A DNA stretch of 64,000 nt, from NCBI RefSeq assembly GCF_020215705.1, contig NZ_JAIWNB010000002.1, positions 248,001 through 312,000 of the forward strand, written 5' to 3'. Made by a program: the position numbers and the translations under genes. Below the pieces are notes generated by a model that worked only from the letters and a program-made list of their open reading frames with translations, had not been told where the DNA came from and made no database searches. The DNA comes from Nonomuraea aurantiaca (GTDB lineage Bacteria > Actinomycetota > Actinomycetes > Streptosporangiales > Streptosporangiaceae). Position 1 is the stretch's first letter. Every line of letters begins with the position of its first letter. Positions 1 through 9,270 of the stretch are shown one piece after another.

Positions 1-2082
1 GGCCCGGCCGGGGATCGCCGGGAACAGGCCCATCGCCGACCAGACGTACCAGGACGCCATCGCGCCCAGGTCGTCGTTGCCGACCAGCCCGTCAGGCCCC
101 GGCTTGAACAGCTCCTGCTGCACCCGCCGCACCAGGTCCTGGGTCTTGTACGGCTGCCCGGCCCACGCGTACAGCCACGGCGACGGCAGCGCGGGCTCGT
201 TGCCGAGGTAGGCGTAGGGCTCGTTCGGCCCGGCGTTGAGGGCCTTGAAGTAGGCGTCCAGCCGGGGGATGGCCTTGGCGTTGCCGCCCATCGCGTCGAA
301 CAGCCCGCGCGGGTTGTGCTGGACCATCCAGTGGTACTGGGCGCCGTTGCCCTCGATGTAGGAGTCGGGGCTCGCGGGGTCGAAGGGCGAGGTGAACGAC
401 CCGTCCGCCATCTTGGGCTGGATCCAGGAGTTGGCCGGGTTGTAGGTGTTCTGCCAGGACTGCGAGCGCTTCATGAAGGTGGCGGAGACGTCGCGGTAGC
501 CGAGCCGGGCGGCCAGCTGGGCGATGCCGAAGTCGGCGATGCCGTACTCCAGCGTCATGGACGGGTCCGAGACGACGTAGCCCTTGTTCATGAAGGCGGC
601 GTTGCCGGGCCGCTCGTCGTACTTGATCTGCGGGTGGCCGATGTCCATCCCGCCGACCCGCTGGGCCGCCGTGACCATCGACTTCATCGCGTCGGCCGCC
701 GGGAAGTTCCGGGCGCCGAAGGCGTACAGGCTGGAGACGATCGAGTGGTACGGGTCGCCGACCATGACGCCGGTGATCTCGTTCTGCAGCGACCAGCGGT
801 CCCAGACGTCGCCGAGCAGGTGCGCGTTCTCGTACATGGTCTGCGCGATGTCGCTGCCCACGGCCGGGTCGAGCAGGGCCAGGAGCTGCACCTCGCTGCG
901 GTAGACGTCCCAGCCGGAGAACGTCGCGTAGTGGTGGCGGCCGGCGGCGACGGTGTGGAGTTTGCCGTCCGAGCCGGTGTAGGTGCCGTCGGCGTCCTCG
1001 GCGACGTGCGGCTGCAGCAGCGCGTGGTAGAGGTTGCTGTAGAAGGTGCGCCGCTGGTCGGCGGTGCCGCCGGAGACCAGCACCTGGCTCAGCCGGTCGT
1101 TCCAGACGGAGGCGGCGTTCAGGGCGACCGAGTCGTACCCGGTGGCGCCGACCTCCGCGTCGAGGTTCTTCTTCGCGCCGTCCACGCTCACGTACGACAG
1201 GCCGACCCGCATCTGCACCGGCTTGGCGCCGTCGAACTCCAGGTAGGCGCCCGAGCCAGGGCCGTTCACGACGACGTCGCCCGCCGTCACGGCCTCCGCC
1301 TCGGCGACCTTGGCAGCGGAGGCGTTCTTGATGGACAGGGCGCTCGGCTGGACGAGGTCGTCCTTCCACGTGCCGTACGACGTGATCGGCTGGTCGAAGG
1401 TGGCGTGGAAGTAGACCTTGTAGCGCATCGGCGTGCCGCAGAAGCCGCCGGTCTGCACCCAGCCCTGGACGGTGTTGCCACTGATCTTGGTCTCGCCGTC
1501 GTCCACGCCGTTGATCGAGCCGCTGGTGTTCAGCAGCAGCGTGCCCGGCTTGCCGGCGGGGAAGGTGAACCGCCCGACACCGGCCCGCTGGGTCGCGGCC
1601 AGCTCCGCCTTCACCCCGGTGTCCAGGGTGGTGGTGTAGGAGCCCGGCGTGGACTTCTCGTTGTCATGCTTGTACGTCTGGACGTAGTCCATGCCATGCG
1701 TAGCAGGCGACTTATCGATTTTTCCGGAGATCGGCATCACGGGGAAGTCCTGCGCCCCGGTGCACCCGGGGCCGGAGATGTGGGTCATGGAGAAGCCGCG
1801 TAAGCGGTTGTCCTCCCACTTGTAGCCACCTCCGGCGTTCGCCACCGTGTCGGGGCTCCACTGCATCATCCCGAACGGCAGGACGGCGCCGGGGAAGTTC
1901 ATCCCGGCCCCACCGCCGTGACCGAAGTCGGGACCCGCCTCCTGGGTGCCGAGGAAAGTGTTGACCAACGCGACCGGATACGGTTCTGGGACGGTCCCCG
2001 GAGCGGCGGTAACAGCGGCGCCTGCCGGGATCGCCGTCGCGGCCACGAGGGCGGCGACCATCGGTAAAGACCACAGAGACAA
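1..2082 (-). CDS. Secreted GH92 family alpha-1,2-mannosidase, 3' end missing
   Basis: Reading the minus strand from a TTG at 2082 gives an open frame of 694 codons to the window edge, so the C-terminus is cut off. GGAGG lies six bases before the TTG; an ATG at 2061 is the alternative start. The N-terminus is a hydrophobic Ala-rich export signal (SLWSLPMVAALVAATAIPAG) with no basic residue, which is slightly unusual. The mature protein opens with VNTFLGTQEAGPDFGHGG and later has GGYKWEDNRLRGFSMTHIS, EGNGAQYHWMVQHN and, near the cut end, GNDDLGAMASWYVWSAMG, all typical of glycoside hydrolase family 92. Family members are calcium-dependent exo-alpha-mannosidases. This is probably a catabolic neighbour and not part of the biosynthetic cluster. 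Confidence 0.85.
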   Translation of the reverse strand, partial: MSLWSLPMVAALVAATAIPAGAAVTAAPGTVPEPYPVALVNTFLGTQEAGPDFGHGGGAGMNFPGAVLPFGMMQWSPDTVANAGGGYKWEDNRLRGFSMTHISGPGCTGAQDFPVMPISGKIDKSPATHGMDYVQTYKHDNEKSTPGSYTTTLDTGVKAELAATQRAGVGRFTFPAGKPGTLLLNTSGSINGVDDGETKISGNTVQGWVQTGGFCGTPMRYKVYFHATFDQPITSYGTWKDDLVQPSALSIKNASAAKVAEAEAVTAGDVVVNGPGSGAYLEFDGAKPVQMRVGLSYVSVDGAKKNLDAEVGATGYDSVALNAASVWNDRLSQVLVSGGTADQRRTFYSNLYHALLQPHVAEDADGTYTGSDGKLHTVAAGRHHYATFSGWDVYRSEVQLLALLDPAVGSDIAQTMYENAHLLGDVWDRWSLQNEITGVMVGDPYHSIVSSLYAFGARNFPAADAMKSMVTAAQRVGGMDIGHPQIKYDERPGNAAFMNKGYVVSDPSMTLEYGIADFGIAQLAARLGYRDVSATFMKRSQSWQNTYNPANSWIQPKMADGSFTSPFDPASPDSYIEGNGAQYHWMVQHNPRGLFDAMGGNAKAIPRLDAYFKALNAGPNEPYAYLGNEPALPSPWLYAWAGQPYKTQDLVRRVQQELFKPGPDGLVGNDDLGAMASWYVWSAMGLFPAIPGRA

Positions 2083-2222
2083 GGTCGTCCTCCAGGGTTG
2101 AGATCATTTCATGGCAGCGTGAATCGCCCTCGCGCGTCAATGTGCAGAAGTTCCGGCCACAAGTTGCCACCGGCCTGACGCCCACCGGCGGAGTTGCTAG
2201 GGGTTGGCTGATAACGGCGCCC

Positions 2223-2275
2223 TTGACAAATTCGGCGTTACTCCTGGTCGATTCACGACTTCTGGTCGATTCACG
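2223..2275 (+). promoter_or_regulatory. Putative promoter and direct-repeat operator before the carboxyltransferase gene
   Basis: A perfect -35 hexamer TTGACA lies at 2223-2228. Downstream, the 14-mer CTGGTCGATTCACG occurs twice without mismatch (2244-2257 and 2262-2275), an 18-bp period. The repeats fall where the -10 box and transcription start would be, and no good -10 hexamer is otherwise visible. They end 18 bases before the ATG at 2294. This suggests a repressor or activator operator at the left end of the cluster. The regulator is unknown. Confidence 0.45.
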
Positions 2276-2293
2276 GCAGCAGGGAAATGGCCT

Positions 2294-3715
2294 ATGTCCA
2301 CTGTTCTGGTCGAGCAATCCGCAGACACCCGATCGCCGTCCGTCCGCCTCGCGCGGCTGGCGGATCCCGGCTCTCTCAGGCCGCTGCACGCCGCCGACGA
2401 CAGCGGTGTCCAGGCCGTGTCCGGCCTGGTCGGCGGCTCGCCCATCGTCGCCTACTGCACCGACGCCACGCGGATGGGCGGCGCCCTGGGCGCGCCGGGC
2501 GCCCGCCACATCGTGGCCGCCATCGAGGCCGCCGTGCGGCTCGGCTGCCCGGTGATCGGGTTATGGCATTCCGGCGGGGCCCGGCTCGCGGACGGTGTGG
2601 AATCCATGGACGGCGTGGGCCGGATGTTCGCCGCCATGACGAAGGCGTCCGGGGTGATACCGCAGATCTCCGTTATTCTCGGGCCCGCCGCGGGCGCCGC
2701 GGCTTATGGCCCGGCGCTCACCGATATCGTCATCATGGCCGAATCAGGACGCGTCTTCGTGACCGGTCCCGATATCGTGCGGAGCGTCACCGGCGAGAAA
2801 ATCGACATGGCCGGACTCGGCGGTCCGGAAGCCCATGGCGGCAAATCCGGGGTCGCCCACATCGTCGTCGGAAATGAGGACGAGGCATACGCGCGGGCCC
2901 GCCGCCTGGCCGGATTCTTCGCCCGCCCCGGCGGCTTCGATCTCGACCTGCTGCAGGACGACTGGGAGGACCTGGGCGCGCTGCTGCCCGAATCGCCGCG
3001 CCGCGCCTACGACGTACGGCCCCTGGTGCACGGCGTCATGGACCGCGACGAGCGCGGGCCGGTCTTCGAGGAGCTGCAGCCCCGCTGGGCGCCGAACATG
3101 CTGGTCGGCCTCGGCCGTCTCGGCGGCCGGACCGTCGGCCTGCTCGCGAACAACCCGCTGCGCAAGGGCGGCTGCCTCGACTCGCTGTCGGCCGAGAAGA
3201 GCTCGCGCTTCGTCCGCATGTGCGACGCGCTGGGCGTCCCGCTCGTCGTCTTGGTGGACGTGCCCGGCTACCTGCCGGGCGTCGGGCAGGAATGGGGCGG
3301 GGTCGTCCGGCGGGGCGCCAAGCTGCTGCACGCCTTCGCCGAGTCGGTCGTGCCCAGGGTCACTCTCATCACTCGCAAGTCGTACGGCGGCGCCTACATC
3401 GCCATGAACTCCCGCTCCCTCGGCGCCACGACGGTCTTCGCCTGGCCCGACGCCGAGGTGGCGGTGATGGGTGCCGAGGCGGCGGTCGGCATCCTGCACA
3501 GGAAGGCACTCGCCGCGGCTTCTGAGGCCGAGCGGCCCGAGCTGCTGGCCCGGCTGGTCGAGGAGCACCAGCGGATCTCCGGCGGGGTCGAACGGGCGAT
3601 GTCGCTCGGCGTGGTCGACGAGGTCATCGCGCCCGCGACCACGCGCTTCCGGCTCGCCGAGGCCCTCGCCCGCGCTCCGCACACGAGAGGACGGCATTCC
3701 AACATCCCCCTGTGA
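2294..3715 (+). CDS. Acyl-CoA carboxylase carboxyltransferase (beta) subunit
   Basis: The 473-aa protein has the two crotonase-like halves of AccD/PccB-type carboxyltransferases. The N-half has the oxyanion motifs SGGAR and GPAAGAAAYGPALTD; the C-half has VDVPGYLPGVGQEWGG and SYGGAYIAMNSRSLGA. The family transfers CO2 from biotin to acetyl- or propionyl-CoA, making malonyl- or methylmalonyl-CoA. Three methylmalonyl-type AT domains in the downstream PKS make extender supply the likely job. I chose ATG 2294 (AGGGA nine bases upstream) over an in-frame ATG at 2204, which would read through the promoter repeats. The protein is somewhat shorter than housekeeping homologues. No biotin-carrying alpha subunit is in the window, so it must use one encoded elsewhere. 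A TTA codon sits at 2561. Confidence 0.88.
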   Translation: MSTVLVEQSADTRSPSVRLARLADPGSLRPLHAADDSGVQAVSGLVGGSPIVAYCTDATRMGGALGAPGARHIVAAIEAAVRLGCPVIGLWHSGGARLADGVESMDGVGRMFAAMTKASGVIPQISVILGPAAGAAAYGPALTDIVIMAESGRVFVTGPDIVRSVTGEKIDMAGLGGPEAHGGKSGVAHIVVGNEDEAYARARRLAGFFARPGGFDLDLLQDDWEDLGALLPESPRRAYDVRPLVHGVMDRDERGPVFEELQPRWAPNMLVGLGRLGGRTVGLLANNPLRKGGCLDSLSAEKSSRFVRMCDALGVPLVVLVDVPGYLPGVGQEWGGVVRRGAKLLHAFAESVVPRVTLITRKSYGGAYIAMNSRSLGATTVFAWPDAEVAVMGAEAAVGILHRKALAAASEAERPELLARLVEEHQRISGGVERAMSLGVVDEVIAPATTRFRLAEALARAPHTRGRHSNIPL

Positions 3716-3724
3716 AGCCCCCAA

Positions 3725-3762
3725 GCGAGAACCCCCGAAAGACGCGTTTCGGGGGTTCTCGC
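3725..3762. terminator. Bidirectional intrinsic terminator between convergent genes
   Basis: A perfect 16-bp inverted repeat (arm GCGAGAACCCCCGAAA) surrounds a 6-base loop. It lies between the carboxyltransferase stop at 3715 and the stop of the leftward LAL regulator at 3764, so it can serve both genes. Confidence 0.9.
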
Positions 3763-3763
3763 G

Positions 3764-6616
3764 TCAGCTGAACACCTGCGTCCGCATGGACTCCTCGCCC
3801 GTGAGGCTGGCCGGCAGCTCGGTGCGCCGGGTGACGTTGAGCTTGCGGTAGATCCGCGTCAGGTGCTGCTCCACCGTGCTCACCGTGATGAACAGCTTCG
3901 CGGAGATCTCCCTGTTGGTGTAGCCCTCGGCCGCCAGGGCCGCCACCCGCCGCTCGGCGTCGCTGAGGATCCCCGTCACGCCGGGGGAGTTCGCGGCGGC
4001 CCGGTCACGCTTGCCGCCCCGGTTGAGCGCCAGGGTCAGCGGCTCGGCCTGGCATTCCACCGCGAGCAGCCGGGCGCGCCTGCCGAACATGCCCGCCCGC
4101 CGGTACTCGCCATTGGCGTGGTAGGCCGCCGTCAGGTCGAACAGTGCCCTGGCCAGCTCGTACCGGTCGCCGCCCGACTGCAGCAGGTCCGCCGACTTGC
4201 GCAGCAGCATCGGGCGGTGCCGTGTCTCGCTCACCGCCGCCAGCAGGCGCATCGCGATGCCCTGCACGCGCCTGGACTGCTGCCCGCACCGGGCGAGCTG
4301 CTCGTCGATCAGGCGGCGCGCCTCCTCCTGGTCGCCCAGGCGGATCAGCGCCTCGGCCGCGTCCGTACGCCAGGCGATGAACCCCGGCACGTCCAGCTCC
4401 CACCTGCGCATGAGCTCGCCGCAGAGCTGGAAGTCGCGCAGCGCCTGGTGCGGCTGGCCGGCCATGAGGTTGAAGCGGCCCTTGCCGTGCAGGTACTGCA
4501 GGCCGAACCTGGTCTCCAGCATCGCCTCGGGCACCGGCTGGTTGAACAGCCGCACATGGTCGTCCAGCCGGCCCATCGCCGCGGCCGCCAGCAGCAGGCT
4601 GCCCAGCGGCCCGCCGACGGCCACGCCCCAGCTGGTGGCCGGGATGATCTCCAGGGCCCGCTGCGCGTCGTAGGCCGCCGCGGCCAGGTCGCCCCTGCGC
4701 AGGCCGATCTCCGCCCGGATGGCGGACAGCCGGGCCTGCCTGCTCGGGGCGCGCCGCGAGGCCGCTTCGTCGATGAACGCGTCGCACCAGGGCGCCGCCT
4801 TGCCCGGCCGGTCCGTGTAGGTCAGCGCCAGCAGCGCGGTCTCCACGGTGTCCATCGTCATCTCGTCCAGCCGGGAGCCGCGCAGGATGCGCTCGGCCGT
4901 CGCCACGGTCTCCTCCCGGGGACCCTGGGTCAGGACGCTGGCCAGCACGCCGGCCGACTCCATCCGGCGGCCGACGACGACCGACGAGGCGGCGTTGCTC
5001 GCCTGCTCACCGCTGACCTCCGGCAGGTGCGGCAGGAACGAGGGGTACAGGCTGCGGAACCACGGGCGGGCCGCGGCCAGCTCGGCCACGGTCTCCTGGT
5101 CCAGCTCGGCCAGCTCGTTGAGGTGGGCCAGGACGTCCTTCGCGTCCGCCACGTGCCCGTGCCACAGCAGGGCCTTGGCCAGCACCACCGTGTCGCCGCC
5201 GCCCAGGTAGCCCTTGTGCAGGGCGTCGGTCAGTTCGGCCAGGTGCGTGGCGGGGGCGCTCGGGTTGATCCGCCACTCCGCCCGTACGAGCGTGGTGGTG
5301 ATCCTGGCCCGCCGCCGCTCGTCCACGCAGGCCCGCCAGGCGAGCTTGAGGTATTCGATGGCCGACTCCACGCCGTCGTCGCGGAGCGCCTGCCGCGCCG
5401 CCTCCTCCAGGACCGAGATGGCCCAGGGGTCGCCGGCGTGGCTGGCCTGCAGCAGGTGCTCGGCGACGACGGCCGCCGGGGCGCCGCTCTCGTACGTCAG
5501 CTCGGCGGCCCGCCGGTGCAGGTCGATGCGCTCGGCGGCGTCGAGGTCGGCGAGCACGGCCGCCCTGGCCGCCGGGTGGCGGAAGTGGCCGTGCTCCAGC
5601 ACACCGGCGCCGGTCAGCGCCTGGATCGCCTTGGCGACCGCCGCCTCGCCCTCCTCCAGCAGCCGGCCGGTCGCCGTCTCGCCGCCCGCCTGCCGCCCGC
5701 CCGGCAGGTCGCCGCTGCTCAGCAGCTTGATGACGGCGCTCTCGCCGCCGCCGAGCAGCCGGCCGATCGAGGCGGGTTCGCCCAGGACGGCCAGCGCCCT
5801 GGCGACGACCGTCATCCGGCGGTCGGCGCGGCGCAGGCAGGCCACCGTGCCCTCGCCGTACCTCGCGCCAGGAGCGCCGGTGGCCTGGAAGTCCTCCACG
5901 AGCGCGGTCACCAGCAGCCGGTTGCCGCCGCTCAGCGCGTAGCAGTCGGCCGCGAACCGGCCGGCGGCCTCGGCGCCCGCCCGGACGGTCACCCACAGCT
6001 CGACCTCCTCGGCGGACAGGTGGGTGAGCCGGATGGGCCGGCAGTGCGGCTGCCGCAGCACCTCGGTGTGGAAGAGCGTCTGGACATGCGCGCTGTGGTC
6101 CGGCGCGCTGAAGACCAGCATGACCTGGGCGAACTTGACCCGCCGCGCCAGGTAGGCCAGGCAGAGCTGCGAGGCCCGGTCGGCGTGGTGGACGTCGTCC
6201 ACGGCGATCACCAGCGGGCAGCGCTCGGACAGTTCGAGCAGGGCCGCGCAGAGCGCGTCGACGATCTGCACGTCCATGTGGTCGATGGCCTCGGCCTGCG
6301 GGTCGCTCGACAGCTGCGAGCTCATGCCCTCGTGCAGCAGGTTCATGGTCGCGGCCCGCTGCTCCTCCGTCAGGGGCGCGTTGTGCAGCAGCTGGGCCAG
6401 CACGCCGAGCGGCAGGCCGCTCTCGGACACGGATCCCGTGGCGGTGAGCGGTAACGCCCCGTGCTCGAACGCCTGCTCCGCGAACGCGTACAGCAGCTCG
6501 CTCTTGCCGGTCGCGATGGCGCCGGTCACCATGGCGATCCGGCCCTTGCCGGCCACCGTCTCGCGCAGCAGTTCCTCCAGGGAGGTCAGGCCCTCCCGCC
6601 GTTCGTCCATGGCCAT
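3764..6616 (-). CDS. LAL-type (large ATP-binding LuxR family) transcriptional regulator
   Basis: The 950-aa protein starts at ATG 6616 with GGGAGG seven bases upstream. Residues 31-39 carry a Walker A motif (TGAIATGKS), and VIAVDDVHHAD near residue 130 is the Walker B. A long alpha-helical, TPR-like middle follows. The C-terminus has a LuxR helix-turn-helix (LSDAERRVAALAAEGYTNREIS, then TVEQHLTRIYRKLNV). Such STAND-type regulators are usually pathway activators in actinomycete clusters. It is the last gene of a leftward run with the isopropylmalate-synthase and SARP genes (30-base gap to the former). A TTA codon is at 6452-6454. The identification is firm; its target promoters are unknown. 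Confidence 0.92.
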   Translation of the reverse strand: MAMDERREGLTSLEELLRETVAGKGRIAMVTGAIATGKSELLYAFAEQAFEHGALPLTATGSVSESGLPLGVLAQLLHNAPLTEEQRAATMNLLHEGMSSQLSSDPQAEAIDHMDVQIVDALCAALLELSERCPLVIAVDDVHHADRASQLCLAYLARRVKFAQVMLVFSAPDHSAHVQTLFHTEVLRQPHCRPIRLTHLSAEEVELWVTVRAGAEAAGRFAADCYALSGGNRLLVTALVEDFQATGAPGARYGEGTVACLRRADRRMTVVARALAVLGEPASIGRLLGGGESAVIKLLSSGDLPGGRQAGGETATGRLLEEGEAAVAKAIQALTGAGVLEHGHFRHPAARAAVLADLDAAERIDLHRRAAELTYESGAPAAVVAEHLLQASHAGDPWAISVLEEAARQALRDDGVESAIEYLKLAWRACVDERRRARITTTLVRAEWRINPSAPATHLAELTDALHKGYLGGGDTVVLAKALLWHGHVADAKDVLAHLNELAELDQETVAELAAARPWFRSLYPSFLPHLPEVSGEQASNAASSVVVGRRMESAGVLASVLTQGPREETVATAERILRGSRLDEMTMDTVETALLALTYTDRPGKAAPWCDAFIDEAASRRAPSRQARLSAIRAEIGLRRGDLAAAAYDAQRALEIIPATSWGVAVGGPLGSLLLAAAAMGRLDDHVRLFNQPVPEAMLETRFGLQYLHGKGRFNLMAGQPHQALRDFQLCGELMRRWELDVPGFIAWRTDAAEALIRLGDQEEARRLIDEQLARCGQQSRRVQGIAMRLLAAVSETRHRPMLLRKSADLLQSGGDRYELARALFDLTAAYHANGEYRRAGMFGRRARLLAVECQAEPLTLALNRGGKRDRAAANSPGVTGILSDAERRVAALAAEGYTNREISAKLFITVSTVEQHLTRIYRKLNVTRRTELPASLTGEESMRTQVFS

Positions 6617-6646
6617 GATCGGCCTCCCCTTTTTCGGCTGTCGATG

Positions 6647-8497
6647 TCAGATTCGGCTGGGTGTCAGAAGGGCAGCTTGCGGCCGGACGGGGTGCGCAGG
6701 TCCAGACGGCCTCGGGTGCGGGGTCCGCGCGGGCGCTGCCGGTGGATTCTCTTCAGCATCGCGGGTCTCCTTGTCATCGGTGAGTCGTACGTCGGGTTTG
6801 TCCGGGGTGCGGAGTACGTCGGGGGTGAGGCGGGCGCGGGCGGCGCGGACGGCGGAGTAGGCGGCCGTGGCGATGTCCGCGTCGATGCCGGCGCCCCAGG
6901 TGACGGCGCCACCCATCCGGCATTCGGCGTAGATCACGGTCTCGTCGCCCGAGCGGTCGCCGGGCCCGCCCGGCTGCTCGTGGTCGAGCGGGCGGCCGGT
7001 GCGGTGCACCACGCGGACCTGGATGCCCCAGGGCGCCAGCACCGAGCCGAGCGCGCGGCAGGCGTCTGCCCGGTCGCCGCCGACGTCGAAGCGCCCGTCG
7101 ATGTACAGCGCCGCCGTCACCGGCTCCCGCCCCACGGGCAGGGGCTCCGACGGGTCGCCGTGGAAGAGGTACTCGGCGCGGAAGATGGCCCCGATCCGGC
7201 TCGGCGACAGCTCGCCGCCCACCGCGTCGGCCTGCGCCTGCACCTTGGCCGACAGGTCGGCCTGCATCCCGCGCGGCAGGTCGAGCCCGTGCCAGGCGCT
7301 CATCACGTAGGCGACGCCGCCCTTGCCGGACTGGCTGTTCACCCGCACGACCGCCTCGTACGTGCGGCCCACGTCCTTGGGGTCGACGGGCAGGTACGGC
7401 ATGCGCCACGGCAGCTCGGCGACGTCGGCGCCGCTCTCGTCGGCCGCCCGCTCCAGGTCGTCGAAGCCCTTCTTGATGGCGTCCTGGTGGGAGCCGGAGA
7501 AGGCCGTGTAGACGAGGTCGCCGCCGTAGGGATGCCGGGGATGCACGGGCAGCTCGTTGCAGAGCTCGACCGTGCGCCGGATCGCGTTGATGTCGGAGAA
7601 GTCGATGCCCGGGTCGATCCCGTGGGCGTACATGTTCATGCCCAGCGTCACCAGGCAGACGTTGCCGGCGCGCTCGCCGTTGCCGAACAGGCAGCCCTCG
7701 ATCCGCTCGGCGCCCGCCAGCAGGGCCAGCTCGGCGGCGGCCACCCCGGTGCCGCGGTCGTTGTGCGGGTGGATGGACAGGCAGACGTGCTCGCGGCGCG
7801 ACAGGTTGCGGTCGAGCCACTCGATCTGGTCGGCGAACACGTTGGGCAGCGACCGCTCGACCGTCGTCGGGAAGTTGAGGATGATGCCGCGCCCCTGCTC
7901 CGGCTGCCAGACGTCCATGACGGCCTCGCACACCTCAAGGGAGAAGTCGAGCTCGGTCTCGTTGAAGAGCTCGGGGGAGTACTGGTAGCCAAGGTCGCAG
8001 TCGCGCAGCGTCCGCTCGGCGTACTTCATCATCAGGCGTGTGCCCAGGACGGCCAGGTCCTTGCACTCGGCGCGGCTCATGCCGAAGACCACCTGCCGGA
8101 AGAGCGGCGACGTGGCGTTGTACACGTGGATCATGGCCCGGGGCGCCCCTTCGAGGCACTCCACGGTCCGCTCGATCAGCTCGTCGCGGGCCTGCGTGAG
8201 CACGGTGATCCGCACGTCGTCGGGGATGAGGTCGCGCTCGATCAGCAGGCGGACGAAGTCGTAGTCGTTCTGGCTGGCGACGGGAAAGCCGACCTCGATC
8301 TCCTTGTAGCCGATTTCCACCAGGAGGTCGAACATCTTGAGCTTCCGCTCTGGGGTCATGGGGTTGGCCAGCGACTGGTTGCCGTCGCGTAGATCGGTCG
8401 ATAACCAGCGGGGCGCCGCCACTATCCGATTGCTCGGCCAAGTGCGGTCGGTCAGGTCTACGGGGGTGAATCCGGCGTAACGCTCAAAGCCTTTCAT
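6647..8497 (-). CDS. 2-isopropylmalate synthase-like protein (LeuA family)
   Basis: This 616-aa DRE-TIM metallolyase has DLRDGNQSL near residue 35, HVYNATSP, SIHPHNDRGTGVA (metal-binding HxH region), FGNGERAGN and a C-terminal LeuA dimer/regulatory domain. The family condenses acetyl-CoA with a 2-oxoacid (2-oxoisovalerate in leucine synthesis). The last 40 or so residues are a Pro/Ala-rich tail beyond the usual end. It sits between two regulatory genes, coupled to the SARP gene upstream (TGA, two bases, ATG), and not beside leucine genes. A cluster-specific role in extending an oxoacid, for an unusual amino acid or starter, is therefore plausible but unproven. It could also be a feedback-resistant extra copy. 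TTA codon at 8402-8404. Confidence 0.85.
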   Translation of the reverse strand: MKGFERYAGFTPVDLTDRTWPSNRIVAAPRWLSTDLRDGNQSLANPMTPERKLKMFDLLVEIGYKEIEVGFPVASQNDYDFVRLLIERDLIPDDVRITVLTQARDELIERTVECLEGAPRAMIHVYNATSPLFRQVVFGMSRAECKDLAVLGTRLMMKYAERTLRDCDLGYQYSPELFNETELDFSLEVCEAVMDVWQPEQGRGIILNFPTTVERSLPNVFADQIEWLDRNLSRREHVCLSIHPHNDRGTGVAAAELALLAGAERIEGCLFGNGERAGNVCLVTLGMNMYAHGIDPGIDFSDINAIRRTVELCNELPVHPRHPYGGDLVYTAFSGSHQDAIKKGFDDLERAADESGADVAELPWRMPYLPVDPKDVGRTYEAVVRVNSQSGKGGVAYVMSAWHGLDLPRGMQADLSAKVQAQADAVGGELSPSRIGAIFRAEYLFHGDPSEPLPVGREPVTAALYIDGRFDVGGDRADACRALGSVLAPWGIQVRVVHRTGRPLDHEQPGGPGDRSGDETVIYAECRMGGAVTWGAGIDADIATAAYSAVRAARARLTPDVLRTPDKPDVRLTDDKETRDAEENPPAAPARTPHPRPSGPAHPVRPQAALLTPSRI

Positions 8498-8499
8498 CG

Positions 8500-9270
8500 T
8501 CAGACGTCCTTTCCTGAATGACTTCCCGTGGGAGCGGTCAAATGAAGGTTTTGGATGTCGAAGGCGGGCTCCACACCCAGCTCGGCTTCCAGCAGCGCGC
8601 GCAACCCTTCATAGGCGCGCCAGGCGTCCGCGCGCCGGCCCGCGCGGCCGAGTGCCGTGATGAGCTGGGTATGGAAGTTCTCGTTCAAGGGATAGGCGGC
8701 CACGAGCACGCGGAGTTCGTCGATGAGTTCGCCGTGCAGGCCCAGCCGGATCCTGGTCTCCAGGTGCGTCTCCACCGCCCGCAGCCGCTGCTCGTCGAGC
8801 GCGGTGGCGCGCGGGCCGAGCACCGCTCCCCTCGGCACGTCGGCCAGCGGCGGGCCGGACCACATGGACAGCGCTTTCCTAAGGACCAGGTCGGCGGCCT
8901 CGTGGTCGCCCGCGCGGTGGTGGCCGGCGGCCCGCTCGACCAGGCGGGGGAAGACGAGCGCGTCCACCCGTCCCGGGTCGGCGCGCAGCAGGTAGCCGGG
9001 AGCTCGGGTGACGACCAGCTGGGCCACCGCCGGGCCCATTCTCAGCAGAATTCGGCGGAGGTGGTAAATGTGCGTCTGCAGCGTCTTGACGGCGTCTTTC
9101 GGCTCGTTCTCGCTCCACAACTCACGGATAAAGAGATCGACGTCCACGACCTTTCCGGCGTTGAGCGCGAGTAACGCGAGCACCTGCCGGACCTTCGGGC
9201 CCGCCGGAATATGGGACTGGCCGCGGTCGTCGACCATCTCCATGGGTCCCAGCAACTTGAAATCCGGCAT
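8500..9270 (-). CDS. SARP family transcriptional activator (small)
   Basis: The 256-aa protein has the SARP layout: an OmpR/PhoB-like winged-helix DNA-binding domain (about residues 1-95, with VRQVLALLALNAGKVV and LQTHIYHLRRIL) followed by the bacterial transcriptional activation domain (about 100-245, with RADAWRAYEGLRALLEAELGVEP). There is no ATPase domain. SARPs activate cluster promoters by binding heptamer direct repeats spaced 11 bp apart; such repeats occur at 13337, 13521, 15311, 15390 and 18627. It is the first gene of the leftward regulator operon, transcribed away from ubiA. Confidence 0.93.
   Translation of the reverse strand: MPDFKLLGPMEMVDDRGQSHIPAGPKVRQVLALLALNAGKVVDVDLFIRELWSENEPKDAVKTLQTHIYHLRRILLRMGPAVAQLVVTRAPGYLLRADPGRVDALVFPRLVERAAGHHRAGDHEAADLVLRKALSMWSGPPLADVPRGAVLGPRATALDEQRLRAVETHLETRIRLGLHGELIDELRVLVAAYPLNENFHTQLITALGRAGRRADAWRAYEGLRALLEAELGVEPAFDIQNLHLTAPTGSHSGKDV

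Noticed and set aside
92..1803. Open frames on both strands (92-1369 minus, 316-1803 plus) inside the mannosidase region
   Set aside because: The frame that carries the GH92 motifs runs off the left edge; these two are low-complexity shadows.
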